The position numbers and the translations under genes are program-made. A DNA stretch of 64,000 nt from Pseudomonas karstica (GTDB taxonomy: Bacteria; Pseudomonadota; Gammaproteobacteria; Pseudomonadales; Pseudomonadaceae), in NCBI RefSeq assembly GCF_009707515.1, contig NZ_WLYI01000005.1, positions 1 through 64,000 of the forward strand. The letters run 5' to 3'. The stretch's first letter is position 1, and every line of letters starts with the position of its first letter. The notes under the pieces are model-generated. The model ran no database searches. It was not told the origin of the DNA and was given only the letters and a program-made list of their open reading frames with translations. Below, piece after piece: positions 49,228 to 62,037 of this stretch.

Positions 49228-49746
49228 GTGCGAAATTTGATTCTTGTAGGACCGATGGGGGCTGGAAAGAGCACCATCGGCCGTTTGCTGGCCAAAGAGC
49301 TGCGCCTGCCATTCAAAGACTCCGATAAGGAAATTGAATTGCGCACGGGCGCCAATATCCCGTGGATCTTCGATAAGGAAGGCGAATTGGGCTTTCGTGA
49401 CCGCGAGCAGGCAATGATTGCCGAGCTATGTGGCTGCGACGGCGTAGTATTGGCCACTGGCGGCGGTGCGGTGATGCGCGATGAAAACCGCCGGGCGTTG
49501 CATGCTGGCGGTCGGGTGGTCTATCTGCATGCGTCAGTTGAGCAGCAGGTGGGTCGCACTGCCCGCGATCGTAATCGCCCGCTGCTGCGTACGGCGGATC
49601 CGGCGAAAACCTTGCGGGATTTACTGGCGCTGCGGGATCCGTTGTATCGGGAAATCGCCGATCTGGTGGTAGAAACCGATGAGAGGCCGCCCCGAATGGT
49701 CGTCCTCGACATTCTTGAGCGCTTGCAGGGTTTGCCTCCCCGTTAA
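49228..49746 (+). CDS. aroK: Shikimate kinase
   Basis: A 172-residue enzyme that phosphorylates shikimate with ATP in aromatic amino acid synthesis. Walker A is GPMGAGKST (8-16); the shikimate site DSDKEIE and the lid RNRPLL are seen. It starts with GTG. It lies four bases after pilQ and before aroB, an order kept in most gammaproteobacteria. Confidence 0.96.
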   Translation: MRNLILVGPMGAGKSTIGRLLAKELRLPFKDSDKEIELRTGANIPWIFDKEGELGFRDREQAMIAELCGCDGVVLATGGGAVMRDENRRALHAGGRVVYLHASVEQQVGRTARDRNRPLLRTADPAKTLRDLLALRDPLYREIADLVVETDERPPRMVVLDILERLQGLPPR

Positions 49747-49893
49747 AGCCTGGCTTGAAATGCGCTATCCTCGGCGTCGTGCCATGATCTTCCAGGTATG
49801 GCGTAGAGCCATCAGGCAGCATCGGATCCCGACGTTGCCAACAAACGTTAATGTAGGGCAGGACGCCTGCTTCCATCTTCAACGCGGGGACAC

Positions 49894-50994
49894 ATGCAGA
49901 CACTTAAGGTCGATCTTGGCGAGCGTAGCTACCCGATCCATATTGGCGAAGGTTTGTTGGACAAACCCGAGTTGCTCGCGCCGCATATTGCCGGTCGGCA
50001 AGTGGCGATTATCTCCAACGAGACAGTGGCGCCGCTTTATCTTGAGCGTCTGAGCCGCAGCCTTGAGGCGTTTTCCGTCATTTCGGTGGTGTTGCCCGAT
50101 GGCGAGGCCTTCAAGAACTGGGAAACTCTGCAATTGATCTTTGATGGCCTGCTGACTGCCCGCCATGACCGTCGTACCACTGTGATCGCCTTGGGGGGCG
50201 GTGTGATCGGCGACATGGCCGGTTTTGCTGCGGCCTGCTACCAGCGTGGCGTGGACTTCATCCAGGTGCCAACCACCCTGTTGTCCCAGGTCGATTCGTC
50301 GGTGGGCGGCAAGACGGGTATCAATCATCCGTTGGGCAAGAACATGGTGGGAGCGTTCTATCAGCCCAATGTGGTGCTGATCGATACCGCTACCCTCAAC
50401 ACCTTGCCACCCCGCGAGCTGTCGGCGGGCCTGGCGGAAGTCATCAAGTATGGTCTGATTTGCGATGAGCCGTTCCTCACCTGGCTGGAGGAGCACGTCG
50501 ACGCCCTGCGCGCCCTGGACCAGGTGGCGCTGACCGAGGCGATTTCCCGTTCCTGTGCCGCCAAGGCACTGGTGGTCAATGCTGACGAGCGCGAGTCCGG
50601 CGTGCGGGCCACCCTGAACCTGGGGCACACCTTCGGCCATGCGATCGAAACACACATGGGCTATGGTGTGTGGTTGCATGGGGAGGCCGTCGCGGCTGGC
50701 ACAGTCATGGCGTTGGAGATGTCACAGCGCCTGGGCTGGATCAACGCCCAGGAGCGGGATCGCGGGATCCGCTTGTTCCAGCGTGCCGGGTTGCCGGTCA
50801 TTCCTCCTGCGGAGATGACCGAGGCTGATTTTCTCGAACACATGGCGATAGACAAGAAAGTGATCGACGGTCGACTACGACTGGTACTGTTGCGCCAAAT
50901 GGGCGAAGCAGTCGTGACCGACGATTATCCGAAAGAGATTTTACAGGCCACGCTGGGAGCGGATTATCGCGCCCTGGCCCAGCTCAAAGGTTAA
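49894..50994 (+). CDS. aroB: 3-dehydroquinate synthase
   Basis: A 366-residue NAD-dependent enzyme that closes the ring of DAHP to 3-dehydroquinate, step two of the shikimate pathway. The NAD site [14 protein letters not shown], the metal ligand in [12 protein letters not shown] and [10 protein letters not shown] with the active lysine are intact. A 147-base gap without any gene separates it from aroK. The next gene follows by 10 bases. Confidence 0.96.
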   Translation: MQTLKVDLGERSYPIHIGEGLLDKPELLAPHIAGRQVAIISNETVAPLYLERLSRSLEAFSVISVVLPDGEAFKNWETLQLIFDGLLTARHDRRTTVIALGGGVIGDMAGFAAACYQRGVDFIQVPTTLLSQVDSSVGGKTGINHPLGKNMVGAFYQPNVVLIDTATLNTLPPRELSAGLAEVIKYGLICDEPFLTWLEEHVDALRALDQVALTEAISRSCAAKALVVNADERESGVRATLNLGHTFGHAIETHMGYGVWLHGEAVAAGTVMALEMSQRLGWINAQERDRGIRLFQRAGLPVIPPAEMTEADFLEHMAIDKKVIDGRLRLVLLRQMGEAVVTDDYPKEILQATLGADYRALAQLKG

Positions 50995-51004
50995 TAAGAT
51001 CCCG

Positions 51005-52531
51005 ATGACTAGTTTGCATGCCGACGAGGCTTTCCTCGGCCATTACCAGTTGAACCATGACCCTTTTGCTCCACGGGTACCTGGCTTCAAATTCTTCCCC
51101 GCGCAACGCAAGCCGGTGCTGGGGCAGCTACACCACCTGGCGCGCTACAGCCAACTGTTGCTGGTGGTCACAGGGCCCCTTGGCAGCGGCAAGACATTGC
51201 TGCGCCAGGCGCTCGTCGCCAGTACCAACAAGCAATCGGTACAGAGCGTAGTGGTTTCGGCGCGTGGTGCCGGTGATGCGGCCGGGGTATTGCGCCAAGT
51301 GGCCCAGGCCCTGGACGTGGCCAATGCCGAGCCGAGCGCGATCCTCAAGCAAGTGGTGCAACTGGGCCTGACCGGCCAGGAAGTCTATCTGCTGGTGGAT
51401 GATGCCGAGCAGCTCGATGAGTCCGCCCTGGACGCGCTATTGGCGCTGGCAGCAGGTACGCCTGAGGGCCGTCCGCACGTATTTCTGTTCGGTGAGTCGT
51501 CGCTGATTGCTGAGCTTGAGCAGCTCAGTGGCGAGGAAGAGCTCTTCCATGTCATCGAATTGCAGCCTTACGAAGAAGAGGAAACCCGCGAATACCTGGC
51601 CCAGCGTCTTGAGGGCGCAGGCCAGGGTATCGAACTTTTCTCCGCCCAGCAGATCTCTGATATTCACGAAAGCTCCGACGGCTGGCCTGGCACCATCAAT
51701 CAGGTTGCCCGGGATGCCATGATCGAAACCATGATTGCCAGCCGCTCAGCGGTGAAGCGTCCAAAGATGGGGTTCACCATGCCGAAGAAACACGTATTGG
51801 CGATTTCCGCAGTTGTTGTAGTTGCAATCGCTGCTGCCTGGTTGATCCCGGGCCGCAGCAAGGCGCCGACCACCGATGCGCCAACCGAACAGGCGCAATT
51901 GCCACTGGGCAAGCCAACCCCGGACGGAGCGCCCTCCGTTGAGTTTGCGGGTTCAGGCCAACCCACCAATCTGCCAATGGTCGGCCAGCCAGTGATGCGC
52001 GAGCCGCTTGCCGAAGCGGCTGGCGGTATCTCTGAAGGTGATGACGGCGTACCGGTGGAAGGCTCCAGCGCTACACCGCCGACCGTTACCACCTCTGCGC
52101 CACCTGCTGACACTCCTGCGAGCCCGGCACCGACGCCAGCGGCCAAGCCGACCCCGGCACCTGCCCAGGTCGCCACTGCCAAGCCCGCGCCTGTGGCCAA
52201 GCCTGTTGATAAACCGGCCACCGTTGCCAAGGCTGCTACCAGTGGCGGCAGTTGGTACGCCAGCCAGCCAGCCGGGCATTACGTGGTGCAGATCCTCGGC
52301 ACCAGCTCCGAAGCCAACGCACAGAACTTCGTCAAGGAGCAGGGCAGCGGGTACCGTTATTTCAAGAAAGCCCTCAACGGCAAGCCGTTTTACGTGATCA
52401 CTTACGGCAACTTTGCTAACCGTGCAGCAGCCGATACCGCTATCAAGGCCTTGCCAGCGAAGGTTCAGGCTGGTAAACCTTGGCCTCGCACTGTCGCCAG
52501 CGTCCAACAGGAACTGGCAACTGCTCGCTGA
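51005..52531 (+). CDS. DamX-like protein: AAA ATPase, membrane helix and SPOR domain
   Basis: A 508-residue bitopic protein. The cytoplasmic part (1-255) is an ExeA/GspA-like AAA domain with Walker A GPLGSGKT and Walker B VYLLVDDAEQL. A membrane helix at about 262-282 is followed by a proline/alanine/threonine-rich linker and a C-terminal SPOR domain (AGHYVVQILGTSSEANAQNF). SPOR domains bind septal glycan; DamX modulates division in E. coli. The aroK-aroB-damX order is ancient. A terminator-like hairpin follows. Confidence 0.88.
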   Translation: MTSLHADEAFLGHYQLNHDPFAPRVPGFKFFPAQRKPVLGQLHHLARYSQLLLVVTGPLGSGKTLLRQALVASTNKQSVQSVVVSARGAGDAAGVLRQVAQALDVANAEPSAILKQVVQLGLTGQEVYLLVDDAEQLDESALDALLALAAGTPEGRPHVFLFGESSLIAELEQLSGEEELFHVIELQPYEEEETREYLAQRLEGAGQGIELFSAQQISDIHESSDGWPGTINQVARDAMIETMIASRSAVKRPKMGFTMPKKHVLAISAVVVVAIAAAWLIPGRSKAPTTDAPTEQAQLPLGKPTPDGAPSVEFAGSGQPTNLPMVGQPVMREPLAEAAGGISEGDDGVPVEGSSATPPTVTTSAPPADTPASPAPTPAAKPTPAPAQVATAKPAPVAKPVDKPATVAKAATSGGSWYASQPAGHYVVQILGTSSEANAQNFVKEQGSGYRYFKKALNGKPFYVITYGNFANRAAADTAIKALPAKVQAGKPWPRTVASVQQELATAR

Positions 52532-52537
52532 AGATTC

Positions 52538-52558
52538 GGCGGCCTTACCCAGGCCGCC
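52538..52558 (+). terminator. Possible terminator after the damX-like gene
   Basis: Inverted repeat ggcggcc/ggccgcc with a 7-base loop, 7 bases after the stop. The T-run (ctctt) is weak. Confidence 0.5.
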
Positions 52559-52740
52559 CTCTTGGCAACCTCAAAAAAACCGCAAGTGCGTGCTGCCCTC
52601 CAGGCCGCGCGCTTTGTGGTGTCTGCGCACGTCGCTTTTGAGTCGTAGCGGTCAGAATTAAAAAAGTTTTGACTAGCACAGCATATCGCTTTAAACCTTT
52701 CATAAATGCGACATAGATTTGCGACATTTCGTCGCTAAAT

Positions 52741-52769
52741 TTGTGAGCGTCTGTGTCGGTGTGTACAAT
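52741..52769 (+). promoter_or_regulatory. Sigma-70 promoter of gltBD
   Basis: TTGTGA (52741-52746), a 17-base spacer and TACAAT (52764-52769) give a start about 105 bases before gltB. Upstream lie two nearby tgcgaca repeats (atgcgacat, ttgcgacat near 52705-52730) that may bind a regulator. The 350 bases between the damX-like stop and gltB hold these signals and no other gene. Confidence 0.7.
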
Positions 52770-52880
52770 GACCTCCCTTTTGCCCCCGCTAAGCTGGCGT
52801 ACGTTCGGCGCGGATAGTAACTGGTTGAATTAAAAAGAAATTTGCCTCGGTCAAAGAGGCAGCCTGGTGAGAAAGTGTCT

Positions 52881-55800
52881 ATGAAAGCAGGTCTGTACCA
52901 ACCCGATGAATTCAAGGATAACTGCGGTTTCGGCCTGATTGCCCATATGCAGGGCGAGCCCAGTCATACCCTTTTGCAAACGGCCATCGAGGCCCTGACC
53001 TGCATGACCCACCGCGGTGGGATCAACGCCGACGGCAAGACCGGTGACGGTTGCGGCTTGCTGATTCAAAAGCCCGACCAGTTCCTGCGCGCTATCGCCA
53101 AGGAAACCTTCGGCGCCGACTTGCCCAAGCAATACGCCGTGGGCATGGTGTTTTTCAATCAGGACCCGGTCAAAGCCCAAGCCGCTCGCGAGAACATGAA
53201 TCGCGAGATCCTGGCCGCCGGCCTGCAACTGATCGGCTGGCGCAAAGTGCCAATCGACACCAGCGTGCTCGGCCGCCTGGCCTTGGAGCGCCTGCCGCAG
53301 ATCGAACAAGTGTTCATCGCAGGTGACGGCCTGAGCGACCAGGACATGGCGATCAAGCTGTTCACGTCCCGTCGTCGCTCGTCCGTGGCCAACGCCGCCG
53401 ACACTGACCACTACATCTGCAGCTTTTCCCACAAGACCATCATCTATAAAGGCCTGATGATGCCGGCGGACTTGACCGCCTTCTATCCAGACCTGAGCGA
53501 TGAGCGCCTGCAAACCGCAATCTGTGTGTTCCACCAGCGCTTCTCCACCAACACCCTGCCGAAATGGCCACTGGCCCAGCCATTCCGCTTCCTCGCCCAC
53601 AACGGCGAGATCAACACCATCACCGGCAACCGCAACTGGGCTGTGGCCCGTCGCACCAAGTTCGCCAACGATTTGATGGATCTGGAAGAGCTTGGCCCGC
53701 TGGTCAACCGCGTAGGCTCCGACTCCTCCAGCATGGACAACATGCTGGAACTGATGGTCACCGGCGGCATTGACCTGTTCCGTGGCGTGCGCATGATCAT
53801 TCCGCCAGCGTGGCAAAACGTCGAGACCATGGACCCCGACCTGCGGGCGTTCTATGAGTACAACTCGATGCACATGGAGCCATGGGATGGCCCGGCCGGA
53901 GTGGTGATGACCGATGGTCGCTACGCGGTATGCCTGTTGGACCGTAACGGTCTGCGCCCGGCGCGTTGGGTCACTACCACCAATGGTTTCATCACCCTGG
54001 CTTCGGAAGTCGGCGTCTGGAACTACCAGCCTGAAGACGTCATCGCCAAGGGCCGCGTAGGCCCTGGCCAGATCCTCGCTGTGGACACCGAAACCGGGCA
54101 GGTCCTCGACACAGACGCCATCGATAACCGCTTGAAGTCTCGTCATCCATACAAGCAATGGCTGCGCAAGAATGCCCTGCGCATCCAGGCGACCATGGAA
54201 GACAACGACCATGGTTCGGCTTTCTACGATGTCGACCAGCTCAAGCAGTACATGAAAATGTACCAGGTCACCTTCGAGGAGCGTGACCAGGTGCTGCGCC
54301 CGTTGGGTGAGCAAGGTTATGAGGCGGTAGGCTCCATGGGCGATGACACGCCAATGGCTGTACTGTCCCAGCGCGTGCGCACACCGTACGACTATTTCCG
54401 CCAGCAGTTCGCCCAGGTGACCAACCCGCCGATCGACCCGCTGCGTGAAGCCATCGTGATGTCCCTGGAAGTCTGCCTCGGTGCCGAGCGCAATATCTTC
54501 CAGGAGTCGTCAGAGCACGCTTCTCGCGTGATCCTCAGCTCGCCGGTCATTTCCCCGGCCAAGTGGCGTTCGTTGATGACCCTGGAACGTCCAGGTTTTG
54601 ACCGGCAGATCATCGACCTGAACTACGACGAGAGCCTGGGCCTTGAAGCCGCGGTGCGTAACATCGCCGATCAGGCCGAAGAAGCCGTGCGTGCCGGTCG
54701 CACCCAGATCGTGCTGACCGACCGGCATATTGCGCCGGGCAAACTGCCGGTCCACGCTGCGCTGGCGACCGGTGCGGTCCACCATCGCCTGACCGAAAAA
54801 GGCCTGCGTTGCGACTCCAACATTCTCGTGGAAACCGCCACCGCCCGTGACCCGCATCACTTTGCGGTGCTGATCGGTTTCGGCGCCTCGGCGGTGTACC
54901 CGTTCCTGGCCTATGAAGTGCTGGGCGACCTGATTCGTACCGGTGAAGTGCTGGGCGACCTCTATGAGGTGTTCAAGAACTACCGTAAAGGCATCACCAA
55001 GGGCCTGTTGAAGATCCTGTCGAAGATGGGTATCTCCACCATCACCTCATACCGTGGTGCGCAGTTGTTCGAGGCCATCGGCCTGTCGGAAGAAGTCTGC
55101 GACATGAGCTTCCGTGGCGTGCCGAGCCGCATCAAGGGGGCGCGCTTCGTCGACATCGAAGCCGAACAGAAAGCCCTGGCTGCCGAAGCCTGGAGCGCGC
55201 GCAAGCCGATCCAGCAAGGCGGCCTGCTGAAGTTCGTCCACGGTGGCGAATACCACGCCTACAACCCGGATGTGGTCAACACCCTGCAAGCCGCCGTGCA
55301 GCAGGGCGACTACGCCAAGTTCAAGGAATACACCGCGCTGGTGGATAACCGCCCGGTGTCGATGATCCGCGACCTGTTCAAGGTGAAAACCCTGGACACG
55401 CCGCTGGCCATCAGCGAAATCGAACCACTGGAATCGATCCTCAAGCGTTTCGACTCCGCCGGTATTTCCCTGGGCGCCTTGTCGCCTGAGGCTCATGAAG
55501 CCCTGGCCGAAGCCATGAACCGCCTGGGTGCGCGTTCCAACTCCGGTGAAGGCGGTGAAGACCCGGCGCGTTACGGCACCATCAAGAGCTCGAAGATCAA
55601 GCAAGTGGCCACTGGCCGCTTTGGTGTGACTCCAGAGTACCTGGTCAACGCCGAAGTGCTGCAGATCAAGGTAGCCCAAGGCGCCAAGCCTGGTGAAGGC
55701 GGGCAATTGCCCGGCGGCAAGGTCAACGGCCTGATCGCCAAGCTGCGTTACGCCGTACCTGGCGTGACCCTGATCTCGCCACCGCCGCACCACGACATCT

Positions 55801-57326
55801 ACTCCATCGAGGATTTGTCGCAGCTGATTTTTGACTTGAAGCAAGTCAACCCGCAGGCCCTGGTCTCGGTGAAACTGGTGGCAGAAGCTGGCGTCGGCAC
55901 CATCGCCGCTGGTGTGGCCAAGGCCTATGCCGACCTGATCACTATCTCCGGCTACGATGGTGGCACCGGCGCTTCGCCGCTGACCTCCATCAAGTACGCC
56001 GGCGCGCCATGGGAGCTGGGCCTGGCTGAAACCCACCAGACCCTGCGGGGCAACGACCTGCGCGGCAAGGTCCGGGTACAGACCGACGGTGGCCTGAAAA
56101 CCGGCCTCGATGTGATCAAGGCCGCGATCCTCGGCGCCGAAAGCTTCGGCTTCGGTACCGCACCGATGATTGCCCTGGGCTGCAAATACCTGCGCATCTG
56201 CCACCTGAACAACTGCGCCACCGGCGTCGCGACTCAGAACGAGAAGCTGCGCAAGGATCACTACATCGGCACCGTCGACATGGTGGTGAATTTCTTCACC
56301 TACGTTGCCGAAGAGACCCGTGAGTGGTTGGCCAAGCTGGGCGTGCGCTCCCTGGAAGAGCTGATCGGCCGTACCGATCTGCTGGACATCCTCGAAGGCC
56401 AGACCGCCAAGCAACACCACCTGGACCTGACGCCGCTGTTGGGCAGCGATCACATTCCGGCCGACAAGCCGCAGTTCTGCCAGGTTGACCGCAACCCGCC
56501 GTTCGACAAAGGCCTGCTGGCCGAGAAAATGGTCGAGATGGCCGGCTCCTCGATCTTTGAGGCCAGCGGTGGCGAATTCGCCCTGGATATCTGCAACTGC
56601 GACCGCTCCATCGGTGCGCGGATCTCCGGGGAGATTGCCCGCAAGCATGGCAACCAAGGCATGGCCAAGGCGCCGGTCACCTTCCGTTTCAAAGGCACAG
56701 CGGGCCAGAGCTTTGGCGTGTGGAACGCCGGTGGCTTACACATGTACCTGGAAGGCGACGCCAACGACTACGTCGGCAAGGGCATGACCGGTGGCAAGCT
56801 GGTGATCGTTCCGCCGATGGGCAGCGTCTACAAGACCCAGGAAAGTGCCATTATCGGCAACACCTGCCTGTACGGTGCGACTGGCGGCAAGCTGTTCGCT
56901 GCCGGTACTGCCGGTGAGCGTTTTGCCGTGCGTAACTCCGGTGCCCATACCGTGGTGGAAGGCACGGGCGATCACTGCTGCGAGTATATGACCGGTGGTT
57001 TTGTCTGCGTCCTGGGCAAGACCGGCTACAACTTCGGTTCGGGCATGACCGGCGGTTTCGCCTACGTGCTGGACCAGGACAACACCTTCGTCGACAAGAT
57101 CAACCACGAGTTGGTGGAGATCCAGCGGATCAGCGGCGAAGCGATGGAGTCCTACCGTAACCACCTGCAACACGTGCTGGACGAGTACGTTGAGGAAACC
57201 GGCAGCGAATGGGGGCGTAACCTCGCCGAAAACCTCGATGATTACCTGCGTCGTTTCTGGCTGGTCAAACCGAAGGCAGCGAGTTTGAAATCTCTGCTTT
57301 CCAGCACTCTTGCGAGTCCGCAGTAA
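52881..57326 (+). CDS. gltB: Glutamate synthase (NADPH) large subunit
   Basis: A 1481-residue subunit. It takes ammonia from glutamine and transfers it to 2-oxoglutarate, making glutamate. ATG 52881 is chosen so that a 14-residue propeptide precedes the catalytic Cys15 ([17 protein letters not shown]); a TTG 13 codons upstream would lengthen it. Order: N-terminal Ntn amidotransferase, central domain, FMN-binding synthase domain ([31 protein letters not shown]), the 3Fe-4S cysteines in [12 protein letters not shown], and the C-terminal beta-helix (GGKLVIVPP repeats). With gltD it forms the GOGAT enzyme. Confidence 0.97.
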   Translation: MKAGLYQPDEFKDNCGFGLIAHMQGEPSHTLLQTAIEALTCMTHRGGINADGKTGDGCGLLIQKPDQFLRAIAKETFGADLPKQYAVGMVFFNQDPVKAQAARENMNREILAAGLQLIGWRKVPIDTSVLGRLALERLPQIEQVFIAGDGLSDQDMAIKLFTSRRRSSVANAADTDHYICSFSHKTIIYKGLMMPADLTAFYPDLSDERLQTAICVFHQRFSTNTLPKWPLAQPFRFLAHNGEINTITGNRNWAVARRTKFANDLMDLEELGPLVNRVGSDSSSMDNMLELMVTGGIDLFRGVRMIIPPAWQNVETMDPDLRAFYEYNSMHMEPWDGPAGVVMTDGRYAVCLLDRNGLRPARWVTTTNGFITLASEVGVWNYQPEDVIAKGRVGPGQILAVDTETGQVLDTDAIDNRLKSRHPYKQWLRKNALRIQATMEDNDHGSAFYDVDQLKQYMKMYQVTFEERDQVLRPLGEQGYEAVGSMGDDTPMAVLSQRVRTPYDYFRQQFAQVTNPPIDPLREAIVMSLEVCLGAERNIFQESSEHASRVILSSPVISPAKWRSLMTLERPGFDRQIIDLNYDESLGLEAAVRNIADQAEEAVRAGRTQIVLTDRHIAPGKLPVHAALATGAVHHRLTEKGLRCDSNILVETATARDPHHFAVLIGFGASAVYPFLAYEVLGDLIRTGEVLGDLYEVFKNYRKGITKGLLKILSKMGISTITSYRGAQLFEAIGLSEEVCDMSFRGVPSRIKGARFVDIEAEQKALAAEAWSARKPIQQGGLLKFVHGGEYHAYNPDVVNTLQAAVQQGDYAKFKEYTALVDNRPVSMIRDLFKVKTLDTPLAISEIEPLESILKRFDSAGISLGALSPEAHEALAEAMNRLGARSNSGEGGEDPARYGTIKSSKIKQVATGRFGVTPEYLVNAEVLQIKVAQGAKPGEGGQLPGGKVNGLIAKLRYAVPGVTLISPPPHHDIYSIEDLSQLIFDLKQVNPQALVSVKLVAEAGVGTIAAGVAKAYADLITISGYDGGTGASPLTSIKYAGAPWELGLAETHQTLRGNDLRGKVRVQTDGGLKTGLDVIKAAILGAESFGFGTAPMIALGCKYLRICHLNNCATGVATQNEKLRKDHYIGTVDMVVNFFTYVAEETREWLAKLGVRSLEELIGRTDLLDILEGQTAKQHHLDLTPLLGSDHIPADKPQFCQVDRNPPFDKGLLAEKMVEMAGSSIFEASGGEFALDICNCDRSIGARISGEIARKHGNQGMAKAPVTFRFKGTAGQSFGVWNAGGLHMYLEGDANDYVGKGMTGGKLVIVPPMGSVYKTQESAIIGNTCLYGATGGKLFAAGTAGERFAVRNSGAHTVVEGTGDHCCEYMTGGFVCVLGKTGYNFGSGMTGGFAYVLDQDNTFVDKINHELVEIQRISGEAMESYRNHLQHVLDEYVEETGSEWGRNLAENLDDYLRRFWLVKPKAASLKSLLSSTLASPQ

Positions 57327-57329
57327 CGA

Positions 57330-58870
<1,541 letters not shown>

Positions 58871-58879
58871 TCTTCAGTA

Positions 58880-58938
58880 CGCTAAAACGCAAAAGCGGGC
58901 TTGTTCCTTACGGACAAGCCCGCTTTTGCGTTTTAGCG
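58880..58938. terminator. Strong bidirectional terminator, 25-bp perfect stem
   Basis: The arms 58880-58904 and 58914-58938 are perfectly complementary (cgctaaaacgcaaaagcggg...), with a 9-base loop. It separates gltD from the convergent efflux permease. Confidence 0.9.
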
Positions 58939-58947
58939 GCACTATTT

Positions 58948-61900
58948 TCAGCCACTACGCTGTTTCACGCGTTTCATCACCACCCAAAAAAACACCGGTA
59001 CAAACACCACTGCCACTGTCGCCGTGATCATCCCGCCGATTACGCCCGTGCCGATGGCCTGTTGACTTTGCGAACTGGCGCCGGTGGCGATGGCCAGCGG
59101 CACCACACCCAGGATGAATGCCATTGAGGTCATCACAATCGGCCGCAAGCGCAACCGTGCGGCTTGCAGCGTGGCATCGACCAGGTCGTGGCCCTCGTCG
59201 TAAAGTGTTTTGGCGAACTCAATGATCAAGATCGCGTTCTTCGCCGACAGCCCAATGATGGTGATCAAGCCAACCTTGAAGAACACGTCGTTGGGCATCT
59301 CACGCAGGGTGACCGCCAGCACCGCGCCAAGCACCCCGAGGGGTACTACCAGCAACACTGAGGCCGGAATCGACCAGCTCTCGTACAGCGCTGCCAGGCA
59401 CAGGAACACCACCAGGAGTGACAGGCCAAACAGGATCGGCGCCTGGTTTGTGGACACATGCTCCTGCAATGACTGCCCCGTCCACTCCTGACCCAGCCCT
59501 GCTGGGCCTTGTGCTACCAAACGTTCGATTTCTGCCATGGCTTCACCCGTGCTGTAGCCGGGTGCCGGTTCTCCGGAGATGCTGACCGAGGGGTAGCCGT
59601 TGTAGCGGTTCAATTGCGCAGGCCCCTGGATCCATGTGGCTTGGACGAAGGCTGACAGAGGCACCATTTGTCCCTGGTTGTTGCGTACGTGCATCTTCAG
59701 CAGGTCTTCAACTTGGGTGCGCTGCTCGCCTTCAGCCTGGACTACCACCCGCTGCATTCGCCCCTGATTGGGGAAGTCGTTGATATAGGCCGAACCGATG
59801 CTGGTGGACATGACGTTGCCAATGTCGGCGAAGGATACGCCCAGTGCGTTGGCATGGCGGCGGTCGATTTGCAGTTTGACCTGAGGCGCTTCGGCCAACG
59901 CGCTTTCGCGTACGTTGGTCAGGACCGGGCTGGTTTGAGCGGCTTCCAGCAAATCGCTGCGCGCCTGCATCAATGTTGCGTATCCAAGGCCGCCCCGGTC
60001 CTGCAGGCGCAATTGAAAACCGCCGGAAGTGCCGAGGCCGCTGATCGGAGGTGGCAAGACGACGAACACTTGCGCCCCTTTGATCTGGCCCACGACCGCG
60101 TTCGCCCGTTCAGCGATGGCTGCCGCTGTGTCGCTGCTGCCCCGTTGAGACCAGTCTTTGAGTACCGTAAAACCCAAACCGGCGTTCTGCCCGCTGCCGG
60201 AAAAACTGAAACCGAGTACAAACGTGGTGTTATCCACACCCGGTTCAGTGGCGTTATGCGCCTCAATCTGTTTGATGACCTCGACTGTGCGACTTTGGCT
60301 CGCCCCCGGGGGCAGTTGAATATCGGTAATCGTGTAGCCCATGTCTTCGACCGGAACAAACGAGGAGGGCAGGCGGCTGAAACTCACTACCAGCACGATG
60401 AGGAGCGCGCTATAGATGAACATGTAGCGCCCACTGCGCCTCAACGCGTGTGCGACCCAACTTTGATAGCCCTCGGTCAGTTGTTCGAATTGGCGGTTGA
60501 ACCCTGCGAAGAAACCGCAGGTAGTGTGATCCGGTGCAATGGGTTTCAGCAGCGTTGCGCATAGCGCCGGGGTCAGAGTCAAGGCGAGGAATGCCGAGAA
60601 CAGAATGGACGTGGCCATGGTCAGGGAGAACTGTTGGTAGATGATCCCGACAGAGCCTTGCATGAAGGCCATCGGGATAAACACGGCAACCAGCACCACG
60701 GTAATACCGACGATAGCCCCGCCGATTTGTTTCATCGCCTTGCGCGTGGCCTCCTTGGGTGAGAGCCGTTCCTGGAGCATGATGCGTTCGACGTTTTCCA
60801 CCACGACAATGGCGTCGTCCACCAGGATGCCGATCGATAGCACCATGCCAAACATGGTCAGCACATTGATGGAGAATCCCAGCACCTGCATGATCGCCAA
60901 AGTGCCCATCAAGGCTACCGGTACAACCAGGCTGGGAATCAACGTGTAGCGGATGTTCTGCAGGAACAGATACATCACGGCGAACACCAGCACCATCGCT
61001 TCGAGCAATGTGTAAACCACTTTGGTGATCGAAACCTTGACGAAGGGCGAGGTGTCGTAGGCGATCTGGTACTTCATGTCCGACGGGAAGTAGCGCGTCA
61101 ACTCATCCATCTTCGCGCGCACCTGCGTCGCCGTGCTCAAAGCGTTGCCGCCGGGTGTCAGTTGCACGCCCAGTTCGCTGGAGGGTTGGCCGTTGAGTCG
61201 TGTGCCGAACTGGTATTCCTGGCTGCCTATTTCGACTCGTGCGACATCGCCTATGCGCACAATGGCGCCATTGGCTTCGGCGCGCAGCACAATGTCGGCA
61301 AATGCTTCAGGGCTCGATAGTTGGCCTTCAACGAGGATGCTTGCGGTGATTTCCTGGCCGTCGGCGACCGGCAACTCTCCAAGGTTGCCGGCGGCTACCA
61401 ATGCGTTCTGAGCGAGGATCGCCGCATTGACGTCTGCGGGTGTCAAGTTGAAGGCGATCAGCTTTTGCGGGTCGACCCAGATACGCATGGCGCGTTCGGA
61501 GCCGAACATCTGTACCTTGCCGACGCCTTCCAGGCGTTTGATTTCGTTGACCACGTTGCGCGCCAGGTAATCGCTGAGGGCAACGCTGTCGACGGTACTG
61601 CCGGTGCCGATCAGTGAAATGAACAGCAGGTAACCCGTGGAAACTTTCTCGACCCGCAAGCCCTGTTGTATCACTGCCTGTGGGAGGCGTGATTCGATGA
61701 CTTTCAGGCGATTGAGGACGTCGATCTGGGCAAGCTCAGGGTTGGTGCCTGGCTTGAACGTTGCGGTGATCGTGGCAGAGCCTTGGCTGCTGTTGGATTC
61801 AAAGTACAAAAGATGATCGGCGCCGCTGAGTTCTTCTTCGATCAGGCTGACCACGCTTTGATCCATGGCCTGTGTGGAAGCACCGGGGTAGTTGGCCACG

Positions 61901-62034
61901 ACTTCGATTCTGGGCGGCGCAATGTCAGGGTATTGAGCAACCGGTAACTGCGGAATTGCCAGTACACCGGCCAGCAGAATAAACAGGGCAATGACCCAAG
62001 CGAATATGGGGCGCTCGATAAAGAACTGCGGCAT
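58948..62034 (-). CDS. RND efflux pump, inner-membrane transporter (HAE1 family)
   Basis: A 1028-residue proton-driven drug exporter of the AcrB/MexB type. The proton relay is intact: the paired aspartates in GILVDDAIVVVENVERIM and the lysine in GLSAKNAILIIEFA. Two large periplasmic loops alternate with 12 predicted helices. It starts just after the membrane-fusion gene and partners it. No outer-membrane factor gene is present, so an OprM-type channel encoded elsewhere must be used. The substrate cannot be told. It interrupts the gltD-hemE neighbourhood of other pseudomonads. Confidence 0.92.
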   Translation of the reverse strand: MPQFFIERPIFAWVIALFILLAGVLAIPQLPVAQYPDIAPPRIEVVANYPGASTQAMDQSVVSLIEEELSGADHLLYFESNSSQGSATITATFKPGTNPELAQIDVLNRLKVIESRLPQAVIQQGLRVEKVSTGYLLFISLIGTGSTVDSVALSDYLARNVVNEIKRLEGVGKVQMFGSERAMRIWVDPQKLIAFNLTPADVNAAILAQNALVAAGNLGELPVADGQEITASILVEGQLSSPEAFADIVLRAEANGAIVRIGDVARVEIGSQEYQFGTRLNGQPSSELGVQLTPGGNALSTATQVRAKMDELTRYFPSDMKYQIAYDTSPFVKVSITKVVYTLLEAMVLVFAVMYLFLQNIRYTLIPSLVVPVALMGTLAIMQVLGFSINVLTMFGMVLSIGILVDDAIVVVENVERIMLQERLSPKEATRKAMKQIGGAIVGITVVLVAVFIPMAFMQGSVGIIYQQFSLTMATSILFSAFLALTLTPALCATLLKPIAPDHTTCGFFAGFNRQFEQLTEGYQSWVAHALRRSGRYMFIYSALLIVLVVSFSRLPSSFVPVEDMGYTITDIQLPPGASQSRTVEVIKQIEAHNATEPGVDNTTFVLGFSFSGSGQNAGLGFTVLKDWSQRGSSDTAAAIAERANAVVGQIKGAQVFVVLPPPISGLGTSGGFQLRLQDRGGLGYATLMQARSDLLEAAQTSPVLTNVRESALAEAPQVKLQIDRRHANALGVSFADIGNVMSTSIGSAYINDFPNQGRMQRVVVQAEGEQRTQVEDLLKMHVRNNQGQMVPLSAFVQATWIQGPAQLNRYNGYPSVSISGEPAPGYSTGEAMAEIERLVAQGPAGLGQEWTGQSLQEHVSTNQAPILFGLSLLVVFLCLAALYESWSIPASVLLVVPLGVLGAVLAVTLREMPNDVFFKVGLITIIGLSAKNAILIIEFAKTLYDEGHDLVDATLQAARLRLRPIVMTSMAFILGVVPLAIATGASSQSQQAIGTGVIGGMITATVAVVFVPVFFWVVMKRVKQRSG

Positions 62035-62037
62035 AAG

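Noticed and set aside
55047..56657. 536-codon open frame on the minus strand
   Set aside because: Antisense to gltB, and no domain is recognisable.
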